Below are positions 45,014 to 53,134 of a DNA stretch of 64,000 bases, one piece after another; position 1 is the stretch's first letter; each line of letters starts with the position of its first letter. The notes under the pieces were generated by a model. That model was not told the DNA's origin. It did not search any database and saw only the letters and a program-made list of their open reading frames with translations. Location of the stretch: contig NZ_CP011339.1 of NCBI RefSeq assembly GCF_001264245.1, forward strand, positions 2,356,001-2,420,000. Reading direction: 5' to 3'. Origin of the DNA: Microcystis panniformis FACHB-1757. GTDB lineage: Bacteria > Cyanobacteriota > Cyanobacteriia > Cyanobacteriales > Microcystaceae. The position numbers and the translations under genes are program-made.

Positions 45014-45238
45014 TTACAGCAGACGAATAAATTCTTCTTGTGTCAGTTCAGCATCGCGTAAAATTTTTAAGAGTAATCCTTTTCCGACAGTTTTCCCCCG
45101 ATGAACTGGTACGGTGACAACTCTTCCATCTTCATGTTTTAAGCGCAGATGACTTCCTTTTTGTCGGATAGATTGAAACCCTATTCTCGTTAAAGCTTTG
45201 ATAACTTCATCACCTGTTACTACCGGTAATTTTGGCAT
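45014..45238 (-). CDS. hicA: HicA-type mRNA interferase toxin
   Basis: 74 residues, standard HicA length. The dsRNA-binding-like fold carries the active histidine in KGSHLRLKHEDG, and the C-terminal GLLLKILRDAELTQEEFIRLL is typical. Its start codon overlaps the last base of hicB. Order hicB-hicA with the toxin second is the less common but known arrangement. The module is on the strand opposite to the other three TA modules. Confidence 0.92.
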   Translation of the reverse strand: MPKLPVVTGDEVIKALTRIGFQSIRQKGSHLRLKHEDGRVVTVPVHRGKTVGKGLLLKILRDAELTQEEFIRLL

Positions 45239-45459
45239 CAGATAGACACCTTTTCAATTCCAACAAACTCCGATACATCTTCAGGATTGTCATCTTCCAA
45301 GCAAAGTTCAATCACTTCCCTGATATTCTTCATCAATTCATCAATCGTTTCCCCTTGACTGTAACAACCCCGAAGTTGAGGAACTTCCCCAACATAATAT
45401 CCATCCTCATCCCGTTCAATGACAACATAAAACTCTCTTTGATGGTTCATGGTTCTCAA
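45238..45459 (-). CDS. hicB: HicB-family antitoxin
   Basis: 73 residues (or 70 from ATG 45450, MNHQREFYVVIE). It has the partial RNase-H-like fold of HicB (YYVGEVPQLRGCYSQGETIDELMKNIREVIELCLED), with no separate DNA-binding tail, so repression may depend on the complex. Its promoter lies in the repeat immediately upstream (TTGACA 45566-45571, TACTAT 45543-45548). Confidence 0.9.
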   Translation of the reverse strand: MRTMNHQREFYVVIERDEDGYYVGEVPQLRGCYSQGETIDELMKNIREVIELCLEDDNPEDVSEFVGIEKVSI

Positions 45460-45502
45460 TCCTTAAAAAAATTATCGCTATCTAAGCGATTATTGAGACT
45501 TG

Positions 45503-45594
45503 AAAATAGGGTCTGTAGGCGCACGGATTTTCCATTATGAATATAGTATCATGTCAAGTCGCCTTTGTCAAGAGAAAATTTAACAACATCCAGA
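45503..45594 (-). promoter_or_regulatory. Promoter-box repeat, copy 5, driving hicBA
   Basis: It is the promoter half of the repeat, without the hairpin. TTGACA at 45566-45571, a 17-bp spacer and TACTAT at 45543-45548 make a near-consensus sigma-70 promoter on the minus strand, about 80 bp before hicB. Confidence 0.75.
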
Positions 45595-45599
45595 CAAAC

Positions 45600-45733
45600 G
45601 TTATTGTAGGAGTAATTGCGGAATTACCCGTACACCTATTACCTCGTCCAGTAGTCCAGTAGGGTGCGTTAGACGGCCAAAATTTCCGCTTTAACTTCAA
45701 GCTAACAATCCGTCGTAACGCACCACCACCATT
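45600..45733. repeat. Palindromic spacer repeats
   Basis: A diverged copy of the GTAGGGGTAATTC palindrome (45606-45633) is followed by a hairpin element bounded by GGTGCGTTAGACGG and CCGTCGTAACGCACC (45661-45727); the latter recurs at 48113-48173. Confidence 0.75.
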
Positions 45734-45734
45734 G

Positions 45735-45933
45735 ACAGTGATTGGAATGATTGAATGATGGACTATGACTAGGGAGCTAGTTAAGAGTGGATTAGAGACA
45801 AAGATTGATTGAATGAACCAATCATAGTTAAGACCGTTGGAAAAGAGGGTTTGTAGGCGCACGGATTTCCCATTATGAATATAGTATCCTGTCAAGTCGC
45901 CTTTGTCAAGAGAAAATTTAACAACATCCAGAT
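45735..45933. repeat. Promoter-hairpin repeat, copy 6
   Basis: Full copy (hairpin and promoter box) ending 76 bp before the second PIN module; the promoter points away from it. Confidence 0.85.
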
Positions 45934-46008
45934 TTAGTCGTAACCCATCACCTATCATTGACTATAATTGAATTAATCACTGATAACTGATTAGCAAGGA
46001 ATAAAACC

Positions 46009-46248
46009 ATGAATACTAAAGAGAGACTATTACAAGAGATTGAACAAGCACCAGATTCTTTAATAGAAGAAACTTTGAACTTCCTACTTTCAGCACAAGC
46101 TAGTTATGCTAAATCTGAAAGTAATGTAGGGGAGGCAATATTAAAGCTTCTGGAAGAGATGCCATTAGACAATGACGACTTAGAAAAGTTGCCTATAGAT
46201 CTTGCTAATCAACATGACCATTATCTTTATGGAGTTCCCAAATCCTAA
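46009..46248 (+). CDS. Antitoxin of second PIN module
   Basis: 79 residues. It begins MNTKERLLQEIEQAPDSLIEETLNFLL, much like the N-terminus of the first module's antitoxin (KEELIKEIETTPISLLPEILHFV), so the two share a family. The C-terminal half is acidic and then polar, expected for a toxin-neutralising tail. A purine-rich AGCAAGGAATAAAACC precedes the ATG. It lies 35 bp before the toxin gene. Confidence 0.7.
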   Translation: MNTKERLLQEIEQAPDSLIEETLNFLLSAQASYAKSESNVGEAILKLLEEMPLDNDDLEKLPIDLANQHDHYLYGVPKS

Positions 46249-46283
46249 GCAAAGCCGAAACTAAAGTTTATAGCATCCTAGCA

Positions 46284-46709
46284 ATGAAAACCATATTTGC
46301 AGACACATTTTATTGGGTTGCTCTCATTAACAATCGTGATGATTGGCATGAGAAAGCTATAGAAATGACAAGGAAACTCCAGCAGGTAACAATAGTGACA
46401 ACCGATGAAGTCTTTATTGAAGTTTTCAACAATCTATCTGCTTATGGAATGTCAGTTAGACGAAAAACCTTACAAGTTATTAGAGGCTTACAAAATAATC
46501 CCCAAATCTTAGTTATACCTCAAACTCATCAGACGTTCCAATCAGGATTAGATTTATATCAAAATCGTCCAGATAAGGATTACAGCTTAACAGATTGTAT
46601 ATCCATGCAAACAATGCGCCAAATGAATATAAATGAAATTCTTACCCACGATAAGCATTTTACACAAGAAGGATTTTTCATTTTATTTCAAAATATAGAG
46701 TTACATTAG
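46284..46709 (+). CDS. PIN-domain toxin
   Basis: 141 residues with all four PIN acidic positions: FADTFYWVAL (D), DEVFIEVFN (E), DKDYSLTDCISM (D) and THDKHFTQEGF (D). This is a different PIN branch from the toxin at 44217. Its last codons (ELH, stop) run into TTAGATTTGAG, which belongs to a TPR-gene remnant, so the junction lies at or just after the stop. Confidence 0.88.
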   Translation: MKTIFADTFYWVALINNRDDWHEKAIEMTRKLQQVTIVTTDEVFIEVFNNLSAYGMSVRRKTLQVIRGLQNNPQILVIPQTHQTFQSGLDLYQNRPDKDYSLTDCISMQTMRQMNINEILTHDKHFTQEGFFILFQNIELH

Positions 46710-46994
46710 ATTTGAGACAACGACTCTTAGGATACAATCATCCCGATGTGGCAACTTCCCTCAATAACTTAGTACATTTGTCCTTATTGTCAAGGCAGAT
46801 ACTCAGAAGCAGAACCGCTCTATCTAGAAGCGATTAATATTTTCAGGGAAAGATTAGGGGAAAATCATCCCCATACTCAAACCGTTTATCAGAATTATCT
46901 GAGGATGTTATCCCAATTACCCGAAGCAGAATTAAGACAACGGTTTCCTGAGGAGGTGGTGGAGATGTTGAAACCAAAACCCCCTCATCCCTGA
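46707..46994 (+). pseudogene. TPR-gene tail remnant 2
   Basis: This repeats the last ~290 bp of the NB-ARC/TPR gene, including the original stop (TGA 46992-46994) and the segment encoding LSQLPEAELRQRFP and VVEMLKPKPPHP. An indel near 46780-46790 breaks the frame. Past the stop the same AAACAGTCTTAACTG junction into the hairpin repeat follows as after 43169. Confidence 0.9.
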
Positions 46995-47000
46995 AAACAG

Positions 47001-47204
47001 TCTTAACTGTGATTGGAATGATTGGAATGATGAACTATGACTAGGGAGCTAGTTAAGAGTGAATTAGAGATGAAGATTGATTGAATAAACCAATCATAGT
47101 TAAGACCGTTGGAAAAGAGGGTCTGTAGGCGCACGGATTTTCCATTATGAATATAGTATCCTGTCAAGTCGCCTTTGTCAAGAGAAAATTTAACAACATC
47201 CAGA
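47001..47204. repeat. Promoter-hairpin repeat, copy 7
   Basis: Full copy (hairpin, promoter box to 47204), then the GTAGGGGTAATTC palindrome at about 47217-47244. Confidence 0.85.
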
Positions 47205-47416
47205 AAAACGTTATGGTAGGGGTAATTCATGAATTACCCCTACACCTATTACCTAGTCCAGTAACCCACCACCACCATTGACAGTGATTGAATTAGTCAC
47301 TGATGAACTACAATGATGGATAATTATAGGAGGATGCTGTCTGGAGTGTGATTAGGTGAGATTGTTAAATCCCTACAATAATTTTTATTATTTCATCATC
47401 AAAAAAAGGATTAATT

Positions 47417-47680
47417 ATGATCAAAAAAATTAAAATCGCCGATGCTCAAACCGATTTACCCAGTCTCGTTAAATCGGTTACAGAAGATAACAAAATTTAT
47501 GCCATTGAGAATCAGGAAGATTCTGTAATTTTGATTTCCCAAAAAAACTATGAAAGTTTACAAGAAACCATCGAATTACTATCTATTCCCGACTTAAGAG
47601 AAAGCTTACAACTATCTCTACAGCAAATTAATGAAAATGAAACCTATTCTCTTGAGGAAGTGTTGGGAGACATTGATTAA
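47417..47680 (+). CDS. Phd/YefM-type antitoxin
   Basis: 87 residues. KIADAQTDLPSLVKSV and ISQKNYESLQETIELLS match the Phd/YefM fold, in which the N-terminal half binds operator DNA and the C-terminal tail covers the toxin. AAAAAAGGATTAATT precedes the ATG. The stop TAA overlaps the toxin ATG by one base (TAATG). Confidence 0.88.
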   Translation: MIKKIKIADAQTDLPSLVKSVTEDNKIYAIENQEDSVILISQKNYESLQETIELLSIPDLRESLQLSLQQINENETYSLEEVLGDID

Positions 47681-47934
47681 TGGTTTATGAAGTCAGATTT
47701 ACCAAAGAAGCTAAAAAAGATGTTGATAAGCTAACCCCTAAACTTAAGAAGAAACTGAAGTCAATTATCCAAGATACCCTGAGTATTTCTCCCTATAGTG
47801 GCAAAAAATTAGTAGGAGATTTAACGGGTTTCTACTCAATTCGCTTAAGTTATCAAGATAGAATACTTTACACCATTAATGATGAACAGAAGTTAATCTA
47901 TATTCATCGTACTAAAACCCATTATGGCGAATAA
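47680..47934 (+). CDS. RelE/YoeB-type mRNA interferase toxin
   Basis: 84 residues, standard for Txe/YoeB toxins. The sequence MVYEVRFTKEAKKDVDKL, GFYSIRLSYQDRILYTI and YIHRTKTHYGE matches the family, with catalytic Arg, His and Tyr positions kept at the C-terminus. It cuts mRNA at the ribosome when the antitoxin is lost. Confidence 0.9.
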   Translation: MVYEVRFTKEAKKDVDKLTPKLKKKLKSIIQDTLSISPYSGKKLVGDLTGFYSIRLSYQDRILYTINDEQKLIYIHRTKTHYGE

Positions 47935-47954
47935 ACTAGACCTTGAAAATTCTT

Positions 47955-48049
47955 GAAAACTAGGGTCTGTAGGCGCACGGATTTTCCATTATGAATATAG
48001 TATCATGTCAAGAGGCTTTTGTCAAGAGAAAATTTAACAACATCCAGAA
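47955..48049 (-). promoter_or_regulatory. Promoter-box repeat, copy 8
   Basis: Promoter half only, 20 bp after the toxin stop. It points into the 3' end of the Phd/RelE module, so it would make antisense RNA. The spacer has AGAGGC instead of AAGTCGC seen in other copies. Confidence 0.65.
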
Positions 48050-48057
48050 AAACGTGG

Positions 48058-48177
48058 CCGATTGTAGGGGTAATTCATGAATTACCCCTACACCTATTAC
48101 CTAGTCCAGTAGGGTGCGTTAGACGGCCAAAATTTCCGCTTTGACTTGAAGCTAACAATCCGTCGTAACGCACCACC
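48058..48177. repeat. Palindromic spacer repeats
   Basis: The GTAGGGGTAATTC palindrome (48064-48091) and the GGTGCGTTA / TAACGCACC hairpin element (48113-48173) recur in the same order as at 45600-45733. They close the repeat-rich region. Confidence 0.8.
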
Positions 48178-48277
48178 TATCATTGACTTGAGGCGAAGCA
48201 TTCGGACGATAACCTATCGCTGAAACCGTAGATTTCCTATCCGAATGTTTCGCCCCTACTTTTTCAGCATACCCTAA

Positions 48278-49485
48278 TTAATCGGGCAATTTATACTGTT
48301 CCACAATCTTTTTAGCATATTCAGGAACATGAGCCGCTAATTTTTCAGGATAATTACGTTTAACATAAAGGTAATTACGGGTAAAGTGAGAATCGATGGA
48401 AAAGCGAGCATATTCTAAACCTTTAGGCCCGATTTTTTCAATTACTACTCCCATCATTTTTGCCGCCCACATCGGCAAGGTTACACCTTTATCATAGGCG
48501 GGAATGCTATTTTGTACAGCTTGTTTTCTATCACCACTAGACATAACATCTTGGGTATCTAATTGATCTTTAACTAACTCTAACATTTCCTTGCCCGTAT
48601 CATTACGAACCATAATCCATTGCCAGCCAAAAGGCGCGCCCATATAGCCCACAACCAAATCGGCAAGGGAGTTAACATAATCAAAACAAGTCATACAGGA
48701 AGGGGCAAAAACATCTTTTAATTTATTAGTTTTTAAGCCAAAAAAGGGAACCATTTCCATCGAGCCATCTTCGTGTTTAAAGTGTACCCGAAAATCCTGC
48801 ATAAATTCGTAATGAACCACGGTTTCTGGGGAACGACTGGTAGTTTCTAGAAACTTTTGCAGTCCTGAGCGGGTGACATTATCGACGCAGGGAGTTCCTA
48901 AGACATATAACTTTTCTAAGCCTAATTTTTTTTCTACTGCTCTTAGGGCTTGAATTTGACAACCAACTCCGATAACTAATAACCGTTTCATGCCCGATTT
49001 TTCAATTTCTTCTAGGACTGATAAATTGGGAGAAAGAGTCGGTTTATTGACTTTAGCGGCGAGAATTTCTTCCGTGGTACGGGCGAGAATCGGCTGCGGT
49101 TGAAAGCGATCCTCGGCGGTATTCTGCACACAAACCACCCCTTCTACTAAACCACGATTGAGCATTTCACAGGCAATTGTGCTGACAATTCCTGTCCATT
49201 GCGCCCCCGGAATAGCTTGTTTTTCTTGGCAGCCATCATATCTTGATGAACACCAAAATAGAGATCATTTTCCTGATTTAAGTCGCGACTTTTGCCGTGT
49301 GCTGCTGCTTCTAAATCGGCGATTTGTTGATTGAGAAAAGCACAAGCTTCTTTAACATAGTGAATATAATAAGTGTCACAAAGTCCGCACTCGCTACACA
49401 ATTCTTTGGCAGGACGACGACTATTTGGCTTGAGGGCTTTGGCTTTTAGGTGTGGCGCAAGCGAGTTCATAATCTTAAAAGGCAA
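48278..49485 (-). CDS. bciB: Ferredoxin-dependent 3,8-divinyl (proto)chlorophyllide 8-vinyl reductase, frameshifted
   Basis: Joined, the protein is ~400 residues of the F420-dehydrogenase beta-subunit (FrhB) family that includes cyanobacterial BciB (slr1923 type). It reduces the 8-vinyl group of chlorophyll precursors using flavin and Fe-S clusters; cluster cysteines are in ELCSECGLCDTYY and FAPSCMTCFDYVN. The frame breaks at 49219-49225: one more A in AAGAAAAAC restores MAAKKKQAIPGAQWTGIVS and joins the parts exactly. Chlorophyll synthesis would suffer without it, so a sequencing error is likely. The start could be 49485 or ATG 49470. Confidence 0.88.
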
Positions 49486-49585
49486 CTAGGTCAAGGGTTT
49501 TTTTCTATCGATCGTTTACCTTACCGCATTCGATCGCTTTGTTACCAATCTTTTTAAAGAAATGTAACGATTACCCGGATTAGGA

Positions 49586-50509
49586 TCAGAGCAAAGCTTC
49601 TAAGGTGGCGACGACGGAAGCCGCTAAAGCTTCTAAATCATAACCGCCTTCTAAGCCGAAAAGCAGCGGTTTATCGAGAGTTAAGAGGTATTTCGTTAAA
49701 ATTCCATAATCTTGTGGGTGTAGACAAATGCCCGCCAGAGGATCCGCTTGATTGGCATCATATCCAGCACTAACAATCACTAAATCCGGTTGAAAATTTT
49801 TCAGAAAAGGTATGACTTGCCCCTCAAAATGTTCTTGATAATCTTTAATGGTACTCCCCGCCAGTAAGGGAATATTCAAAACATTATTAAACTCACCTTT
49901 TTCTCTCGCTTCTCCCGTGCCGGGATAAAAGGGGAATTGATGGAGGGAACAATAGGCAATCTGGGGATGATTTTCAACTATATCCTGGGTGCCATTGCCG
50001 TGATGTACGTCCCAATCAAGAATCGCTACTTTTTGCACTCTTTTGTTTTCTAAAGCATAATAAGCGGCAATAGCAGCATTAGAAAACAGACAGAAACCCA
50101 TGCCATAATTAGAAGTGGCATGATGCCCAGGAGGACGGGCTAAAATAAAGGCAGGATCGCCGGTGGATAAGACTCGATCGACTCCATCTAACCAGCCACT
50201 AACCGCTAGTAACGCCACATCGTAACTACGGGCAGAAACGGGAGTATCTGCATCCAATCTTCCCCCACCCTGTTGACAAATTCGCCGCAATATATCAACA
50301 TAATCTTGATTATGAACTTGTTTAATCAAAGGGATTACTTCGTCACGAATTTCGATCGGTGTCGGTAAATGCCATGTTAATTTTGACTGCCATTCTGTTT
50401 GTTTTAAAGCCTCGACAATTGCCGTTAAACGCGCCGCTTTTTCGGGATGGTAAATACCTGTATCGTGATCGAGAAATTCATCGGAATAGATAATCGAGAT
50501 CATAATCAA
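49586..50509 (-). CDS. Histone-deacetylase-family (AcuC/HDAC-like) amidohydrolase
   Basis: 307 residues. The zinc-hydrolase signatures are intact: RPPGHHATSNYGMGFCLFSN (His pair), ILDWDVHHGNGTQ (Asp/His zinc ligands), and VIVSAGYDANQADPL (second Asp). GLEGGYDLEALA near the end is also typical. In bacteria such proteins deacetylate acetyl-lysine or acetylpolyamines; the substrate here is not known. Start chosen at the first of two Met residues (MIMISIIYSDEF). Confidence 0.92.
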   Translation of the reverse strand: MIMISIIYSDEFLDHDTGIYHPEKAARLTAIVEALKQTEWQSKLTWHLPTPIEIRDEVIPLIKQVHNQDYVDILRRICQQGGGRLDADTPVSARSYDVALLAVSGWLDGVDRVLSTGDPAFILARPPGHHATSNYGMGFCLFSNAAIAAYYALENKRVQKVAILDWDVHHGNGTQDIVENHPQIAYCSLHQFPFYPGTGEAREKGEFNNVLNIPLLAGSTIKDYQEHFEGQVIPFLKNFQPDLVIVSAGYDANQADPLAGICLHPQDYGILTKYLLTLDKPLLFGLEGGYDLEALAASVVATLEALL

Positions 50510-50518
50510 ATTACTGCT

Positions 50519-50639
50519 TAAGTAGCTGGTTATAATTAAATTGAAGATAGATTTTGGGTTCGATCCCCCCTGCCCCCCTTATTAAGGGGGGTGCCGATAG
50601 GCGGGGGGATCTGACAGTTTTTAACACCTAACTGCTTAA
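50519..50639. mobile_element. MITE family 1 copy
   Basis: It starts TAAGTAGCTGGTTATAATTA and ends AACACCTAACTGCTTA, with a CCCCCCTTATTAAGGGGGG hairpin between. It lies 10 bp upstream of the deacetylase-like gene's start. Confidence 0.7.
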
Positions 50640-50781
50640 CTCGTTGATTTTTGAGCAACCTAATAGTTTTAATCTACCAGAAAAGCAGCGGATTGAGCGG
50701 CTATAGTGAAAAAACTTTACTGATTGGGTCACTTTTGCCAGATGATGCAATTATCTTTCCCCAAGGTGACAGGAGGCAAAA

Positions 50782-51663
50782 ATGCTGACAAATTTTCGGA
50801 AATTTCAGCTAGAAGTTAATGACATTACTATCAATGGTGTCAAAGGTGGGCGCGGTTTTCCGCTGCTTTTGCTTCATGGTTATCCCCAAACCCATCAAAT
50901 GTGGCATAAAATCGCCCCCCGATTAGCGGCTAATTTTACGGTGATCGCCACGGATCTGCGCGGCTATGGGGATAGCGATAAACCCTTACCCCTAGAGGAT
51001 TCTAGCAATTACTGCAAGCGAGTCATGGCCCTCGATCAGGTATTGCTGATGGAAAAATTGGGTTATCAGGAGTTTTATCTAATCGGCCACGATCGAGGGG
51101 CGCGAGTTTCCCACCGTCTCGCCCTTGATTTTCCCAAAAAGGTCAAAAAACTCGTTTTACTCGATATAGCACCAACGATGGCGATGTACGATGCGACTGA
51201 TAAAACTTTTGCCACTGCCTACTATCATTGGTTTTTCTTGATTCAGCCTTCTCCTTTTCCCGAAACCCTGATCGCCGCTAATCCCGATTATTATCTGCAA
51301 CATTGCTTGCAAAGTTGGGGTCGAGATTTTAGCGCTTTTACAGAGGAAGCTTTGGGGGAATATCGGCGTTGTTTTCGAGATTTAAGCACGATAACCGCCA
51401 CTTGTGCCGATTATCGGGCTGCCGCTACCATCGATTTAGAGCATGATCGTCAGGATTTGGACCGGAAAATTTCCTCTCCCCTCTTGGTTCTTTGGGGAGA
51501 AAAAGGTTTCATTGCACGTCAATACGATGTGATCGCTCTTTGGCAGCAGCGAGCTAATCAAGTCACCGGACAGGCGATCGCCAGTGGTCATTTTTTACCG
51601 GAAGAAGCACCGGAAGAGACGGGACAGGCGATCGAGGATTTTCTTCCGAATTCTCTGAGTTAA
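50782..51663 (+). CDS. Alpha/beta hydrolase, haloacetate-dehalogenase/epoxide-hydrolase-like
   Basis: 293 residues. HGYPQTHQMWHKIAP gives the oxyanion-hole HG-P motif, DLRGYGDSDKP follows, and the nucleophile elbow is GHDRGARVSHRLA with Asp as nucleophile. The late acid lies near LWGEKGFI and the catalytic His in ASGHFLPEEAPEET. An Asp nucleophile fits fluoroacetate dehalogenases and epoxide hydrolases. Natural substrate unknown. AGGAGGCAAAA is a strong ribosome site. A MITE begins in the stop codon. Confidence 0.88.
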   Translation: MLTNFRKFQLEVNDITINGVKGGRGFPLLLLHGYPQTHQMWHKIAPRLAANFTVIATDLRGYGDSDKPLPLEDSSNYCKRVMALDQVLLMEKLGYQEFYLIGHDRGARVSHRLALDFPKKVKKLVLLDIAPTMAMYDATDKTFATAYYHWFFLIQPSPFPETLIAANPDYYLQHCLQSWGRDFSAFTEEALGEYRRCFRDLSTITATCADYRAAATIDLEHDRQDLDRKISSPLLVLWGEKGFIARQYDVIALWQQRANQVTGQAIASGHFLPEEAPEETGQAIEDFLPNSLS

Positions 51664-51783
51664 GTAGGGAGGCACAATTATTTGTAGGATGGGTTAGCGG
51701 TAGCGTAACCCATGCGGGAGTTGGGTTTCATGGTTCAACCCAACCTACGTTCATCTTATATTTAATTCCACCCACCTACTTAG
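51661..51783. mobile_element. MITE family 4 copy
   Basis: TAAGTAGGGAGGCACAATTA on the left, CCACCCACCTACTTA on the right, with a GGTTGGGTT/AACCCAACC hairpin. It is an inverted relative of 18652-18774. Confidence 0.75.
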
Positions 51784-51822
51784 GAGTCAGATTTTTCAAT
51801 CAATTACTGGTCAAATATTATT

Positions 51823-52860
51823 ATGCAAATGCTAAAATATTCCCTGATCGTCCCCATCTATAACGAGGAAGAAACTATTGCCGAACTATATCGCTGGGTG
51901 AGTGCCATCATGAATAATTTAGATGGGGAGGTAGAATTAATCCTAGTAAATGATGGTAGTAAAGATAGTTCCTTAAAACTGCTGCGAGAACTGCACCAAG
52001 CTGATTCACGAGTGTGTTATATCAGTTTCGCCCGCAATTTTGGTCATCAAGCGGCCGTAACTGCTGGACTTAATTTTTGCCGAGGACAAGTAATTATTGT
52101 TTTGGATGCCGACCTGCAAGATCCACCTGAATTAATTCCCCAAATGATTGAAAAATGGCAAGAGGGTTATCAAGTAGTTTATGCCCAAAGAACCAAAAGA
52201 AAACAAGAAAGTTGGTTTAAAAAACTGACGGCCTATCTCTTTTATCGTTTGCTTAAAAGACTAGCCGATGTGGATATTCCCGCCGATACAGGAGACTTTT
52301 GTTTAATGGATCGTCAGGTAGTAGATATATTAAATTCTCTCCCGGAAAGAAATCGTTATATTCGTGGGTTGCGCGCTTGGATTGGCTTTCCACAAACTGC
52401 GGTTAAATTTGAACGGGATGCGCGCTTTGCCGGGGAAGTAAAATATACCTTTAGCAAATCATTATCTTTAGCTATTAATAGCCTAGTATCTTTTTCCCGT
52501 GTCCCCTTACGTTTTGCCACCTATCTAGGATTATTTTCTGCCCTGATATCTTTGATTATGGCTCTGTTAGTATTATATTGGCGTTTACAGCAGCCCAACT
52601 CACCGATCACGGGTTTTGCCACGATTATGATCGCTATATTTTTTCTGGGTTCTGTACAGCTAATTAGCATCGGAATAAGTAGTCATGCAAAATTAATTAC
52701 CTGCCCGATCGAGCTAAAACCCTTACGGGGCAATGATCGTCATGTGTAAATAATTTTGCCTAGGTACTTACTAGGAGAATATATCGGTAGAATTTACGAG
52801 GAAGTTAAAGGCAGACCCACCTATACAATTGCTGAGTTAGCTGGCTTACAAATTTCTTGA
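51823..52860 (+). pseudogene. GT2 glycosyltransferase (GtrB/DPM1-like), broken by a MITE
   Basis: VPIYNEEETIAELYRW, LVNDGSKDSS and VLDADLQDPPEL are GT2 motifs, and two C-terminal membrane helices follow, as in bactoprenol-phosphate glucosyltransferases. Without the MITE at 52678-52768 the gene is 314 residues and ends GEYIGRIYEEVKGRPTYTI to LQIS. The insertion adds 93 bp in frame and introduces TAA at 52747-52749, so the product loses about 29 residues and gains an unrelated end. The catalytic domain is complete, so partial function is possible. Confidence 0.88.
52678..52768. mobile_element. MITE family 2, 91-bp copy inside the GT2 gene
   Basis: Identical to 40228-40318, with TA at 52676-52677 and 52769-52770. 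Excision down to one TA restores ISIG-I-LGEYIGRIY exactly. Confidence 0.93.
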
Positions 52861-53134
52861 TTCTTGTCAGTAAGAATCGGTAATTTTTTGCTGTTTTGCC
52901 CATCTGGATCAAACTTGATCCGCCTTGGCGATCGCTAATCATTAAGCCTTGGCGGAGAGTTTCTCGGTCTCGGAGAATCTTCGTACAATAACGATCGAGC
53001 ATTCTTTGCCAGCGACGGACAGGATCACAATCCCCGGTGACAGAGACGAGACGACCAAAAACGGAATTTTTTAGCCCAGTTTCACAGAGACGAAATTTCG
53101 CCTCTGTTGGCTGGATCGATAGCTGATTAAATCG
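52861..53134 (-). other. Unassigned open frame after amt
   Basis: Beyond the amt stop, the same minus-strand frame stays open to about 52805 and encodes a basic stretch around VSVTGDCDPVRRWQRMLDRY and KILRDRETLRQGLMISDR. It might be a remnant of a lost gene; its only good Met is at 53002. I do not recognise it. Confidence 0.25.

Noticed and set aside
43107..47230. Family of similar 65-134-codon minus-strand frames (GYYIHNGKSVRLQTLFSNGLNYDW) in the TA region
   Set aside because: They are translations of the promoter-hairpin repeat. Starts and ends differ among copies, frames cross the promoter boxes, and no codon bias is seen. Treated as repeat DNA.
43170..48180. Integron-like attC array
   Set aside because: The repeats lack the GTTRRRY core sites and no tyrosine integrase is present; the TA cassettes lie in both directions.
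52805..53002. 65-residue minus-strand gene after amt
   Set aside because: No family or ribosome site is recognised; it is kept only as an unassigned open frame.
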